Part shown: in pieces, positions 42,096-51,690 of the stretch
How positions within the stretch are numbered: position 1 is the first letter of the stretch
Layout of the letters: every line of letters starts with the position of its first letter
Source of the DNA: Phymatolithon calcareum
Taxonomy: Eukaryota > Rhodophyta > Florideophyceae > Hapalidiales
Direction: 5' to 3'
Length of the DNA: 64,000 nt
NCBI GenBank assembly: GCA_977006965.1
Contig: OZ345357.1
Coordinates: forward strand, 1,116,001-1,180,000
Program-made: the position numbers and the translations under genes
Notes under the pieces: generated by a model
What the model was told of the DNA's origin: nothing
The model's input: the letters and a program-made list of their open reading frames with translations, nothing else
Databases searched by the model: none

Positions 42096-43073
42096 CTACG
42101 CAAGTAGCTCAGCCCAAGGCGTCGCATCGTTATTGAGGTGCCGCCGAAGTTTATCGAGGGCTTTCAGCTCCGCCCTTCGAATCTTATGGTTATCCACCTT
42201 TAGCATCCTGCTAACATCACTGCGCAGCCGTTCAATCCCATCAGCGAGTCCATACTTGAGCGTAAGGACGGATAGCTCCAGCTCCTCCAAATTGGCGCTA
42301 TGAACAAGATGGGCGAGAGCTTCTCTCGCACAGGCAATTTCCAATTGGCGAGAACTGTCCGCAGCAGGGTCTGCCAGAAGCTCGTACAGCGTTGAACTCT
42401 CTTGCCATGCCAGAAGAGGGGCATCCAGACTGCGAATCGACATACTCCGGTTAAGATACAGACGTGCATCAGCGGGTGCGAGCCCAGCCTCTGCGGCAAC
42501 CTCTTCCACAGACGGCGTCAGTCCACAGCCCTCAAGTTTCGACCGTGCCTTGCGCAATCGGGAAAGTTTGTTGTGCACATGCACGGGAAGTCTCACGGGA
42601 CGTCCCTGATTCTCAACGGCGCGAATAATGGCGTGCTTGATGGCGAAGTAAGCGTACATGCCGAACGGACAGTCGTGGTCAGGCGAGTACCTTTCCACTG
42701 CCCCCATTAGTCCGCAAACCCCTTCTTGGATCATGTCTGCAAGCGACAAGTGAGTAGATGATGTTCTGTTATAAGTCGCGTTCAATTTGCGCGCCGTGGC
42801 AATTACAAGCCACATCCAGCGAACGGTAAGCTCGTTCCGTGCAGCAAACACACGCTCCCACTTGGAGGGGTCTGGATCGACCGGCAAGCCGCATTCTGCT
42901 GCGTACGCAGCAGCGTCCAGGACTGGCGGCTCACATCCGCGCGCACGCCGCAGGACTTGTCGCGGCTTGCGGAGCGCGTCTGCGGCACCCGCTGCGGCCA
43001 GGAGCGCGGAGTCGTGCACTGGGGCTTGGCGTGCGATGGAGGATATGAGTGGGAGTGCGAAAGCCAGGAGCAT
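42096..43073 (-). CDS. Plastid RNA polymerase sigma-70 factor
   Basis: The single-exon gene encodes 325 residues. Region 2 (about 80-165) has the core-binding and -10-recognition helices: SLADMIQEGVCGLMGAVERY, then FGMYAYFAIKHAIIRAVENQ and VRLPVHVHNKL. Region 3 follows (about 185-235, TPSVEEVAAEAGL). Region 4 (about 245-320) ends the protein, with a helix-turn-helix around SDVSRMLKVDNHKIRRAELKAL. Nuclear-encoded factors of this type direct the plastid bacterial-type polymerase. The N-terminal 50 residues are hydrophobic then Ala/Arg-rich and can act as a transit peptide. A typical long region 1 is absent. It transcribes in the same direction as WDR6, 1.4 kb downstream of that gene's stop. Confidence 0.92.
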   Translation of the reverse strand: MLLAFALPLISSIARQAPVHDSALLAAAGAADALRKPRQVLRRARGCEPPVLDAAAYAAECGLPVDPDPSKWERVFAARNELTVRWMWLVIATARKLNATYNRTSSTHLSLADMIQEGVCGLMGAVERYSPDHDCPFGMYAYFAIKHAIIRAVENQGRPVRLPVHVHNKLSRLRKARSKLEGCGLTPSVEEVAAEAGLAPADARLYLNRSMSIRSLDAPLLAWQESSTLYELLADPAADSSRQLEIACAREALAHLVHSANLEELELSVLTLKYGLADGIERLRSDVSRMLKVDNHKIRRAELKALDKLRRHLNNDATPWAELLA

Positions 43074-44523
43074 TATTTGGGTGAAGCAAATTGGCTAGGT
43101 CTAGCCGAGGGAGAGACGGATGTTACTGCTGCAGGGGTTAGAATTGTCGTGCAGAGTTAAGGAATGCGAGTGTAAACGCCATGCGCAACGCGTACAGTGG
43201 GAAGCACGTGCGACTTGGATCATAATGAGTGGCGACAACAAAATTGGGCTCGCGAAGTGTTGCCGAAGGCGGTTAAGGTCGCGATTGCGCAATTTGAGAT
43301 GGTTTTCGTGGAAAATCGTTTGCTCTACAGTAGATCGGGTGCTGATGGATGAGTGGACCCGCGTGGGCGCGCGCCGTGGGAGCACTCGCCACGTGTACTC
43401 AAGTGCTGAATGATTGGCCCTCTTGGCATGCGCATGTGCAGTTGCCTTGAAATCTCTTTGGGCACATCCAATAAAAATTGATGACCTCCCGCCTCCACCT
43501 TGAAAAATAAAAAAGAGCGATGATCATCTGTTACCATTCGGCCGGCCATTTCGACGTCGTCTGTCCAAATCCTATTGTGCAAGGTGCGTGGAGCTGCGCA
43601 AAAAGGGTGCCATCTGGAGTCGGTGCCAGTGCTCACCAAGAATTAATTTATCACAGCTATTCAAGAAGCGAGAAAAACTTGCATCGCGAACGTCTCTGCT
43701 CTGAGCTCAATGACCATACAGCCAGCAGATGCTTATCGGCCAGGCACCTTGCAAGCTATTGTGGAAGGAAAGGCCGCGGAATTATATTTCATGATATAGA
43801 GAAGCAAAGATAGGATGCGGTGACAGTGCCTTGTCGATCTACTGTCCCGCACCTCGGAAACCCGAGCCATGGTCAGCAAGAATGCTGAGTGAATATCGAT
43901 AAGATTAGACCACAAGAAGCTGCCGCCTTTTTACGATCCGAGTGTGGAAATAGCAGATCAGTCATGCAATCTTTGTTGTTGTTGCTGACAACTGCTTGCC
44001 AATCCTAGCTCCTGCCGCATCCTCCTCAGTACACTGCAAGAGTTGACTATTTGGCGGAGTGTCGCTCAGTAAAGAGGATATCAAAGGATATACCCGCGTC
44101 CCGTGGCTCTGGCAATGATATTAAATTGAAAAAGCCGGGATCTGGAAGGCGGAGATCTCCGCGGATTAACATGTCTGTATGAGGTTTCCGCCTACAGTAG
44201 TGGGCCGCGGGCAACTTAGTATTGAACAGAGATTGAATTTCTGTTGAATCTGCTCACGTTCATCAAAACAAAGAGCTTTGGAAGCAATGACGGGACTCAC
44301 TGAATACCAAGGGCACACGAATGCATTGCCAACCCATCACCGGACAGGAAACGCAGTAGCCATCCAGGGTATGAATTCCCAATATGGCGACTAGCTTGTA
44401 ATTGATGCCATGCTCGTCCGATAGCCGTCGTCGGAGGTGCGAAGCCGGCCGTCAAGGTCACTTCATTGTATATCTTCAAGACCCAATGACAAGGGCCCAT
44501 GTCAGCGAATCGCTGCGCTGGTA
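43074..44523. other. Intergenic region between sigma factor and WDR6
   Basis: It contains the sigma-factor upstream region and the WDR6 3' flank. Frames such as 43325-43639 (minus) and 44297-44575 (minus) show no domain. No tRNA is seen. Confidence 0.5.
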
Positions 44524-47500
44524 TTAAAAACAAAACGCTGCTTGCAATCCCCGCCCGCTTACTACAGCTCGCCATTTGCCATGTTCGTCACGATAAACAA
44601 CCAGATCGCTTGCATCTACGACCTCAGTTAGTACCATCGTTTTCACTGTCCCGACTTCAACTTGCCGGTCATCACTCGCACTGAGTGCACAGTAAAACAA
44701 ACACTGCGATGCCCCCGTCGCAATAATCAGATTTCCAAGTTCTCCTTGCACAACGGACACTCCGGTTACAGCCCCGGCACTTACGAGACGTTTCGCGCTT
44801 TTCACATTCCCATTACTAACCTCGAACACTCCGACGTTACCGCAATCTCCTCCCGCGGCCACCACCACATCATCCCCATTGCAGATCGCAGACACGGATA
44901 GAATTCCGCCATCAAGAGCACTCCAACGATGCACGAGTCTCAACTTGCGTGAATGGCATGCAACGTCTCTATCGACCTCCCATATGCATACAAAACCACA
45001 GCTGTCACCAGACACAACAATGAACTTCGTGCCGACATATGTCACAGCCAAGCTCATTACAGCACCTTTGTTCTCCTTTTCCCGAGCTACAATTCGGGAA
45101 TGCCATGATCTCGCGGGAATGAGGCATGCCTGTTTTTCGTCTGAAGCATTGCATCTCATTATGCTCACGCTTGCATCAGACCGTCCTAGTATTGTCATCA
45201 CACAGTCTCGTGAACAGCTGCAATGTAAAAAGGGAAGGCATGCGACGCTCAGAACACGGTGAATTGGAGTATCACTTACTCCGGATTCGGTCTCCCAAGC
45301 TTTTTCCCTGCGACCAAATTCCACACCCGGTAAAATTTTCGCACTTCCGTGGATACTGCTCACGTTTACCCATGGACCACATTCCTGCCTCGCAGCCCAA
45401 ATAATGACCTCGTCGCATCCACCTCCGGAAACTGCAACCAATTGTTTCTCCGAACTTTGCGTTGCGGAAACCCCATAGACCCCAGATATGTGCTGAGTTA
45501 ACACTTGTACCGTTTGCCACTGCCCAGTAACATTGTCGATTCGCATCACTCGCAGTACCGTGTCCTCGCCTGCAGTCATGATATACGTTGCCTTTTCCTG
45601 GTCTTCTACAACAGGAATCAAACACATGGCATTCACGCGCTGCCCATGAAATGCAGGGCCTATCGACTGCATGTGTGACTCTCCGGCGCTTCTCCCATTT
45701 AGCGCAATAGACCTGTTTTCCTGGCTGGACGAATCTCTCGATTTAGCGCGCTCGACGACGAACAACCTTCCAGCGCGCCAGAATACAAATACCAGTCGTT
45801 CGATCACAAGAGGTCCATTTCCTTCGCACGAATGTAGTTCAACGCTCAGATCAAACGCACGTCTCCAATTCCCACAATCCCACCGGAAAACTTCATTTCG
45901 TTGCTGCACGTCCCACATAACGATATCGGTAGAGCGAAATCCGACAACACACTGTCGATTATGAACCGGACGGTTATGCCGTTCTAAGTTGCATGGGAAG
46001 AATATTTTGCAGATTGTCTCAACACGCTCAATGGATCGCATTGAACTGAGGACTTCCAATGACGCCTCCGGCGTTCGTAACATTAGTCGTGATAAGCGCC
46101 CATCGAAAGAGCTTGTCAAAATCTCATGTTCACCCGTGCAATCGCTATGGTCCTTGACATCGCATGGTACCTGTTCCAATGCTGTGACTCTGTCCGAATG
46201 CGGCCTGGAACTGCACAGAGGCGATCGTATTACATCCTCCATTTCCTTCTGGTTTTTTCGAGCACTTTTTCCAGCAGAATAAACATGTACCCTTCCACCT
46301 CGATCTCCAACGAGTACGATTTCACAGCACGGCAGATAAGCTACACAAGTTGCCAGCATATTCTTCTTCACGACATTGTGCCGGTAGACAGCTACAAGAA
46401 ATGCGCCGACCAGAACATCCAAGCAGTTCTCATTCTCGCCCATTGAACTGGTTACGCAAGTTAAATAGTTTCGGTGACTTGAAAGATCTTCTGCTATTTC
46501 TGCCTGCATGGACATTGCATCAGCCTTTTGTAATGAATTCACTTTACGGTTTAAAACCCAATGCAACACTCTTCCTTGTGGCGCGACAACGAAAACATGA
46601 CTCACACCAAGATTTGAACCAGCACGTGCAAAAATGCCCATCACCATGCCAGAATCCTCTCCAGCACCCGGAAATTTCCACGCTCTACGTTCCGCGCAAG
46701 TCTTATCATGTTCTACAGGCGTTTCCATGACAACCACTTGTCCGTCAGTCTGTCCCGCAAACAGGAGCCCAGATGAAATTGCAAGGGCATTTGGAACGAA
46801 TGCAGTTCCACCTGCATCACAATACAGCGTCGCCCAAGTTATACTCGTGTGAACCGGTTTGACACCGTCCGCAATTTTGCAACACAAGACTCGTCCAAAA
46901 TCGGTGGCTAAGACAATACGACGACCACTGCACGCTAGAACGGTTCTTGCACTTTCCTTCGTACCACCTCCATCCAGTTTCCGCGGGTTCTTGAAACAAT
47001 CTGGCAATGCAAATCCGTCACATTCTCCCGCACCACCAGCTCCGCTACGCTCGTCCTCGGCATCTTCTGTGATGCCTCGTGGAAGAACGCGTATTTTCAA
47101 AACCCCGTCCTCGCCACCAGTCACGACCACAGGATCGCTCTTGCCGAACAAGATGTCCACGCACCACACGTTTCGCCCGTCATGACCTTGAAAGCAATGC
47201 AATTCACAGCTGTCGTGCGCTGGTGACCAAACCCGACACGCTCTGTCCTCGCCGACGGATAGCACCCCTGGACCATCTTCTTGCGTGAATTGGACATCCC
47301 ATACGCGGGCGAGGTGCCCGAAATGCACGCGGACAGGCAAAAATATGCATTTTGCACAGTTAAGATTGTCTGATGCTGTGCGCTCGCGCTTCCAAACACG
47401 AACTGAACGATCAACAGAAACCGATGCAAGATAAGCACCACTTTCCGAAAATTTGAGTTGCATGACAGGCCCATTATGTCCCTTCAGTCTCTGCGCAATT

Positions 47501-48069
47501 CTTTCAATGATCTTAACTCCAGACGGGAAAGTTGCTGAGCTTTGTAGCAAGCTTTCACAGGACCAAAGAAGAATATCACCGAAGGAAGTTCCGTGCACAA
47601 CATCGATGTCATGATCATTCTGGGATACAAATGATGCTGCCGACCAGCTAATTTCCTTCTCCGAGCACTGAAAAGCGACACAGGACGCCAATTCGGACGT
47701 TGTACATATCAGAGTTCTTCCATGACCAAGGACGACGCACAAGCGATCTCGGGCACGCAGCCATGCCGCTTGGAATATCCAGTCATCAAACTCTCTGCGC
47801 CCAATGATTCTTATTTCGGGGTGCGGAGACAATGAAATACTGCAATGTGCAAGATGCCGACCTCCGTGGACCGCAATTTGGCCATCATCCCTGACGTAAA
47901 TACCGTGAAGTCGGCTGCCATACGGGAGGACAACTTTTCGCAGAAACGGGAGATCGCCGCCCACGCGATACACGCGCAATTCTGGACCACATCCAGCGAA
48001 AATGCAGGGACCACTATGCAGGCGCACAAGGCGCACGGCAGTTATCGGACAGAGCACGCTGGAGCCCAT
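44524..48069 (-). CDS. WDR6: WDR6 / Rtt10 WD-repeat protein
   Basis: The single-exon gene encodes 1181 residues. The beginning fits the WDR6/Rtt10(Trm734) family: ITAVRL, then CIFAGCGPELRVYRVGG. WD repeats are plainest at about 190-325, for example LKGHNGPVMQLKFSESGAYL with DRSVRVWKR, then GHLARVWDVQF with GEDRACRVWS, and GHDGRNVWCVDILFG with GGEDGVLKI. Further degenerate repeats run to the C-terminus. The family pairs with the FTSJ1/Trm7 methyltransferase for 2'-O-methylation of position 34 in some tRNAs. The length is close to that of other members (about 1000-1150). ATG 48069 is the first and fits the family start. Confidence 0.88.
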   Translation of the reverse strand: MGSSVLCPITAVRLVRLHSGPCIFAGCGPELRVYRVGGDLPFLRKVVLPYGSRLHGIYVRDDGQIAVHGGRHLAHCSISLSPHPEIRIIGRREFDDWIFQAAWLRARDRLCVVLGHGRTLICTTSELASCVAFQCSEKEISWSAASFVSQNDHDIDVVHGTSFGDILLWSCESLLQSSATFPSGVKIIERIAQRLKGHNGPVMQLKFSESGAYLASVSVDRSVRVWKRERTASDNLNCAKCIFLPVRVHFGHLARVWDVQFTQEDGPGVLSVGEDRACRVWSPAHDSCELHCFQGHDGRNVWCVDILFGKSDPVVVTGGEDGVLKIRVLPRGITEDAEDERSGAGGAGECDGFALPDCFKNPRKLDGGGTKESARTVLACSGRRIVLATDFGRVLCCKIADGVKPVHTSITWATLYCDAGGTAFVPNALAISSGLLFAGQTDGQVVVMETPVEHDKTCAERRAWKFPGAGEDSGMVMGIFARAGSNLGVSHVFVVAPQGRVLHWVLNRKVNSLQKADAMSMQAEIAEDLSSHRNYLTCVTSSMGENENCLDVLVGAFLVAVYRHNVVKKNMLATCVAYLPCCEIVLVGDRGGRVHVYSAGKSARKNQKEMEDVIRSPLCSSRPHSDRVTALEQVPCDVKDHSDCTGEHEILTSSFDGRLSRLMLRTPEASLEVLSSMRSIERVETICKIFFPCNLERHNRPVHNRQCVVGFRSTDIVMWDVQQRNEVFRWDCGNWRRAFDLSVELHSCEGNGPLVIERLVFVFWRAGRLFVVERAKSRDSSSQENRSIALNGRSAGESHMQSIGPAFHGQRVNAMCLIPVVEDQEKATYIMTAGEDTVLRVMRIDNVTGQWQTVQVLTQHISGVYGVSATQSSEKQLVAVSGGGCDEVIIWAARQECGPWVNVSSIHGSAKILPGVEFGRREKAWETESGVSDTPIHRVLSVACLPFLHCSCSRDCVMTILGRSDASVSIMRCNASDEKQACLIPARSWHSRIVAREKENKGAVMSLAVTYVGTKFIVVSGDSCGFVCIWEVDRDVACHSRKLRLVHRWSALDGGILSVSAICNGDDVVVAAGGDCGNVGVFEVSNGNVKSAKRLVSAGAVTGVSVVQGELGNLIIATGASQCLFYCALSASDDRQVEVGTVKTMVLTEVVDASDLVVYRDEHGKWRAVVSGRGLQAAFCF

Positions 48070-48368
48070 ACAGAAATCTGCACGACCTGGCGAGCAAATC
48101 CTCCATTCTCTGGATGGAGGGGATGAGCATCAACAACAGTTTTGCCGATTATGAATCAATAATCAGATTGATTAATCATTCTAGTTGATTAATCAACTGT
48201 CTGTAGGTAACATCACATAATTATTTGATTATTGTCATATTACTGCAAACTAAAACGAGACAAGTCGCACGGAAATACCGCTGCAGCGCAAGGAAGTTGG
48301 AGAGCCTTCCATCCAGGGTCGTACGCGACTGCATCACTGTTGCATCCAAGCTGAAAAGAGTTCGGAAT
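48070..48368. promoter_or_regulatory. WDR6 upstream region with AT-rich palindromes
   Basis: The interval holds repeated GATTAATC words: GATTGATTAATCATT followed by the perfect palindrome GTTGATTAATCAAC (48184-48197), about 115-130 bp upstream of the WDR6 start. It is also the 3' flank of the membrane-protein gene starting at 49613. Confidence 0.45.
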
Positions 48369-49613
48369 TCAGATATCGCCGTTAACAATCGGCTCCTCTA
48401 ACTTATGTCTGTCTTCATTCACCCTTTTTCGAATTGGATGTTTGGAGACCCAAAAAGTAGTCTTATTGCCAGTTGTCGATGTGTTCAAGTGAAACAAAGC
48501 TTCATCCTCTCGAAGCGTGGAATATCTAGAAACTGTAGACGACAGCAAAGTTGCAAGACTGCGCTCATCATGGACAACGCATTTTGCGCCAACCGAGATC
48601 AAATGTGCCGTGTAACAGGCTAGAACAAGAGCAAGCAAGACTTTGGCGGCAAGTACAGCAAACCACCCATAATGCACTTGTGTCACTTTCCGCGTAGGCC
48701 CCTTAGTTTTTAGAGTTGTGTTTTCCTCTTTAGCGATGGTTATTGCGCCGATTGTTTCTGATATCGTGGCGTGGTAAATGCGTAATGCAGGCAACCAGTC
48801 TTCGTTCGTGAGGGGGAAATTTCGAATCACCCTGCAACTTCCTGTCCATTTGTCGCCCTGCCTCTTGATGAATTCATCGCAAGCATGAGTTTCACCTTCA
48901 CCCTGAAGCACACCTCTGCAGTTTTCCGGAAGAAATTGTTTTCCCACAGGAGCCTTCCGTCTGATAACGCACATGATAAGGGCGTTTTTACAACGGAACG
49001 TTCTAAAAGAGTACTTGGGGTTCCTGGCTACCTTATTCTCAACTCGACAGATTCCAGTATTGATCGTTAAGGCCTGTGGTATCAAACTCACAGAAACTGG
49101 TTCCGTCAGGAGATCGAGATTGTACTCACAAACGTCGTTCTCGCGCAGTTCCCCAAAATACATGAAGTTGTTGCTTGACGTCTGGCAACTCAACCTGCGA
49201 TAAATAGCCTTACGCAACTGCTCGGTTGTGAAGTTGGAGATGGACCCGGGTACACTTCTCAGTCCCATTATCTCAACAATCTCTTGCCTTGAGCTTCCGT
49301 CAATAGCGAGATTTGAAGCAAACATGAGAATGAACGAAACGATGCGGATGAAAAGCATAGAATACAGTCTTGTTCGAGATGTTGAACAAAGGCCACCTCC
49401 GACGATGGGTGGGCATGACATTTTTAGTCTCTTCGGGGTACCGTCGGACAGGTCCAGAAAGTTGAGTCTGCCGGAAATTTCACTTGTGAAGTAGAAGACA
49501 AGAGAAACTAGCAAAATGTCGAAAACGACGAAGTTGAGGAGGTTGACGACGTTGGAAGGCAGTGCAATCTCCTGCACATGGCTCCTCGGCCAGGAATCTT
49601 CCGCAGTGCTCAT
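48369..49613 (-). CDS. Unrecognised three-pass membrane protein, family A member 1
   Basis: The predicted protein has 414 residues and an ATG start. I do not recognise a named domain. Hydrophobic helices lie at about 23-43, 84-104 and 317-340. The loop of some 210 residues between the second and third is Cys-rich (C143, C162, C189, C208, C215, C232, C245, C260), with an NFT glycosylation site, so it probably faces the outside or the ER lumen. A charged tail of about 75 residues follows. It shares a clear pattern with the protein at 51691-53109: N-x-LNF-x-x-FDILL in the first helix, MY-[FY]-GE-x-R-x-x-x-x-C-E-x-N, FRC-x-NA-x-x-x-C and DWLP. The layout could suit a receptor, adhesion or sensor protein; that is a guess. 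Confidence 0.75.
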   Translation of the reverse strand: MSTAEDSWPRSHVQEIALPSNVVNLLNFVVFDILLVSLVFYFTSEISGRLNFLDLSDGTPKRLKMSCPPIVGGGLCSTSRTRLYSMLFIRIVSFILMFASNLAIDGSSRQEIVEIMGLRSVPGSISNFTTEQLRKAIYRRLSCQTSSNNFMYFGELRENDVCEYNLDLLTEPVSVSLIPQALTINTGICRVENKVARNPKYSFRTFRCKNALIMCVIRRKAPVGKQFLPENCRGVLQGEGETHACDEFIKRQGDKWTGSCRVIRNFPLTNEDWLPALRIYHATISETIGAITIAKEENTTLKTKGPTRKVTQVHYGWFAVLAAKVLLALVLACYTAHLISVGAKCVVHDERSLATLLSSTVSRYSTLREDEALFHLNTSTTGNKTTFWVSKHPIRKRVNEDRHKLEEPIVNGDI

Positions 49614-50057
49614 TTCCGATGCTTGCGAAGATTATATGCGTCGAAAGCAGCCAAGCAAAGTATGGACCAAACGTGATTTACCCAGTGAATAGTGGCAGTC
49701 GAAAGTCAAACTTCGACGAACTGAAAATGACAAGTCGAGCGCCGGACAGGGCCATTGGCGCTCATAGGGAAGATCTAAGGTTTGAAAATGGCTAGACTGC
49801 GGATATTGGTGGAGACCAAGGTGAGTTATAGGCTAAGGAGGCTTTTTTAAATTTAAAAAAATAAAATCATCAAGTATCCCCTAATGTGGAGATCCTACTT
49901 CATATAGCTTGTGGTGAGGCTCCATATCGCTGCACAACGCGAGGCGCGCCTGGTGTGAGAGAGAGAGCACCTTCTCGACCTCCAGGTGTTTACTATAGTG
50001 CAATGTTCTAATCGTGGAAGTGAATGACTATCATACTGTAGTTAGACGCGTGAACGA

Positions 50058-50157
50058 TGTCCGCAATGTGTGCAGCAAATTAGAGTCTCGCGCATGTAAT
50101 AATTCATTCATGATTCATTACTTTTTACACGCGATGTACTCGAGTACATTGCGGACA
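50058..50157. repeat. Inverted repeat with nested palindrome
   Basis: TGTCCGCAATGT (50058-50069) returns as its exact reverse complement ACATTGCGGACA (50146-50157). Inside lies the perfect 16-bp palindrome ATGTACTCGAGTACAT (50134-50149), which overlaps the right arm. The middle (CGCGCATGTAAT ... ATTACTTTTTACACGCG) is also partly self-complementary. A folded RNA or a small MITE-like element are both possible. Confidence 0.65.
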
Positions 50158-50380
50158 AAACATAACATATTCTAAGCTTATAAGGAAGGTCGTTGGTACG
50201 ATTGTTATGTCTCCCTACATCAATAAGTGTTCGTCCCGTGTAAATGATTCAGATGACAAATAGAAAAGTACATCTCACCACTGATGGTCCTGCCACACGC
50301 AAGTACAATATTAGCACGTTGCACCTGGGAAAAATCGATGAAAATTTTGAAGATTTATGTACATTCAAGTTTTTTTTAAT

Positions 50381-50560
50381 TGAAGTTTATTTAAAAGCCT
50401 CACAGTCTTACGAATATAGGGGCAAGGCTTCCTCAGACATTCAAAAATGTGCTCATCACGAAAACGCATTTTGCGCCAACCAATATGCTCTGAATGATAC
50501 GAGAAACAAGCACAGTACAACAAGGTTTGTGCTCGAAGTACTGCCGGGGATCTGAAAACT
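50381..50560 (-). pseudogene. Relic of family A membrane protein tail
   Basis: Read on the minus strand, about 50490-50460 encodes LVGAKCVF, matching LISVGAKCVV at the end of the third helix of the gene at 48369-49613. The underlying DNA ACGCATTTTGCGCCAACC is shared exactly. The match continues into the tail, with frame changes, up to RKPCPYIRKTVRLLNKL and then an AAATAAAC block. No open frame covers it, so it is a decayed copy. Confidence 0.6.
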
Positions 50561-50862
50561 GTTCAGCGTCTAAGAACTACGTTTGTATAATCAACGCAAC
50601 TAATTTAAAGATGATCATTGCTGTTTTAAATGCTCGTCCTCATACATATTGAAGAGATGAAACCAGTCATGACAGGATTTACGGATTTTGCAGTCTAGTG
50701 AACATCAGTATCATAGAGGAAAGGCGGGCGATTTGTAACTGCTTTTAGCTTTCATGAAAACCGGAATACTTCGAATGGAGCAAACCAGTCAAAAGTTCAC
50801 TCACAATTTTGTCCCCACATTTGCAATAATCCCAATGCGCTTTTTGTTAGGAAGTTAAAGGC

Positions 50863-51105
50863 ATGATGGCACTGATGGCTGAATGTGGAGCTTGTTCCAG
50901 GAGCTATTCTCAGAAGTCGGTGTCGCAGATATACTCTCCCGCTTACTTTTGCGACGACTGTAAAAAGTACCGACAGCAAGAATCCGACGACATAGTTTGC
51001 TTCGCGAGGGCATACTTGATACGCTCTTCTCTTGAAAAATCGCGAGACTCTCTGAACCACTCTTGCTGGTTTCCTAAAGATTGCCATGAACTGCGAGCAG
51101 CTTGA
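50863..51105 (+). CDS. Small hypothetical ORF with two CxxC pairs
   Basis: The frame encodes 80 residues with an ATG start. CGAC at about 8-11 and CDDC at about 30-33 could form a zinc-binding knuckle, followed by a helical basic/acidic stretch. It overlaps a longer antisense frame and has no paralogue here, so coding status is uncertain. It may also be a piece of a decayed family gene. Confidence 0.2.
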   Translation: MMALMAECGACSRSYSQKSVSQIYSPAYFCDDCKKYRQQESDDIVCFARAYLIRSSLEKSRDSLNHSCWFPKDCHELRAA

Positions 51106-51690
51106 CATTAACTCAGCGTATCTCCGGGATTATCATTTCTCGCTGAGGGCCAAACTGATGTTAGATTTTTTAAAAGCTCATTCTGTGGCAAATAATTCGT
51201 GATGTTGGGAAGAAGAACATAAGTACGAAAAAAGCGGTACAGCAAATCCGCAGTTTCCCACATTCTTCAGTGACCTTGGCTCCATAAGTAGACGACGAGA
51301 GATAGAGGCATGAAAAAAGTCCACATCATCATGATGCATAAATAATTTGACCTAATTCACGTATCACTCGTTGCCGAATGCCAGCGCAAGTCATGGTTCT
51401 TTGTCGGAGGAACATAAAAATTTCAATATTCAGAACTCAAAGGAAGATACTGGGCAGTGAGAGGTTACAGCGCGTGGGCACGTCCCGGGATCCCGACAAC
51501 TTTGCGTTATTCTCGTCCTGTACATCTCTAGCTACGGGCTGCCGTCGCCCTTGCTCTGAATAGATGGAGATATTGATTTAGACCCCTCAAGAGGCTCCAC
51601 AAACATTTCGAAAGCGACAAAACAAGTTGCACTTTACTCTTGCGTCGATTTTTCGCTCTTCATGAGCATATCACAGCGTCAACGTTCAAC

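Larger units (their letters stand above)
49614..51690. other. Intergenic region between divergent family A genes
   Basis: The two family A genes point away from each other across this 2.1-kb interval. It holds a long imperfect inverted repeat (50058-50157), a decayed family A tail (50381-50560, minus) and a small CxxC open frame (50863-51105, plus). The rest shows nothing recognisable. Confidence 0.6.
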
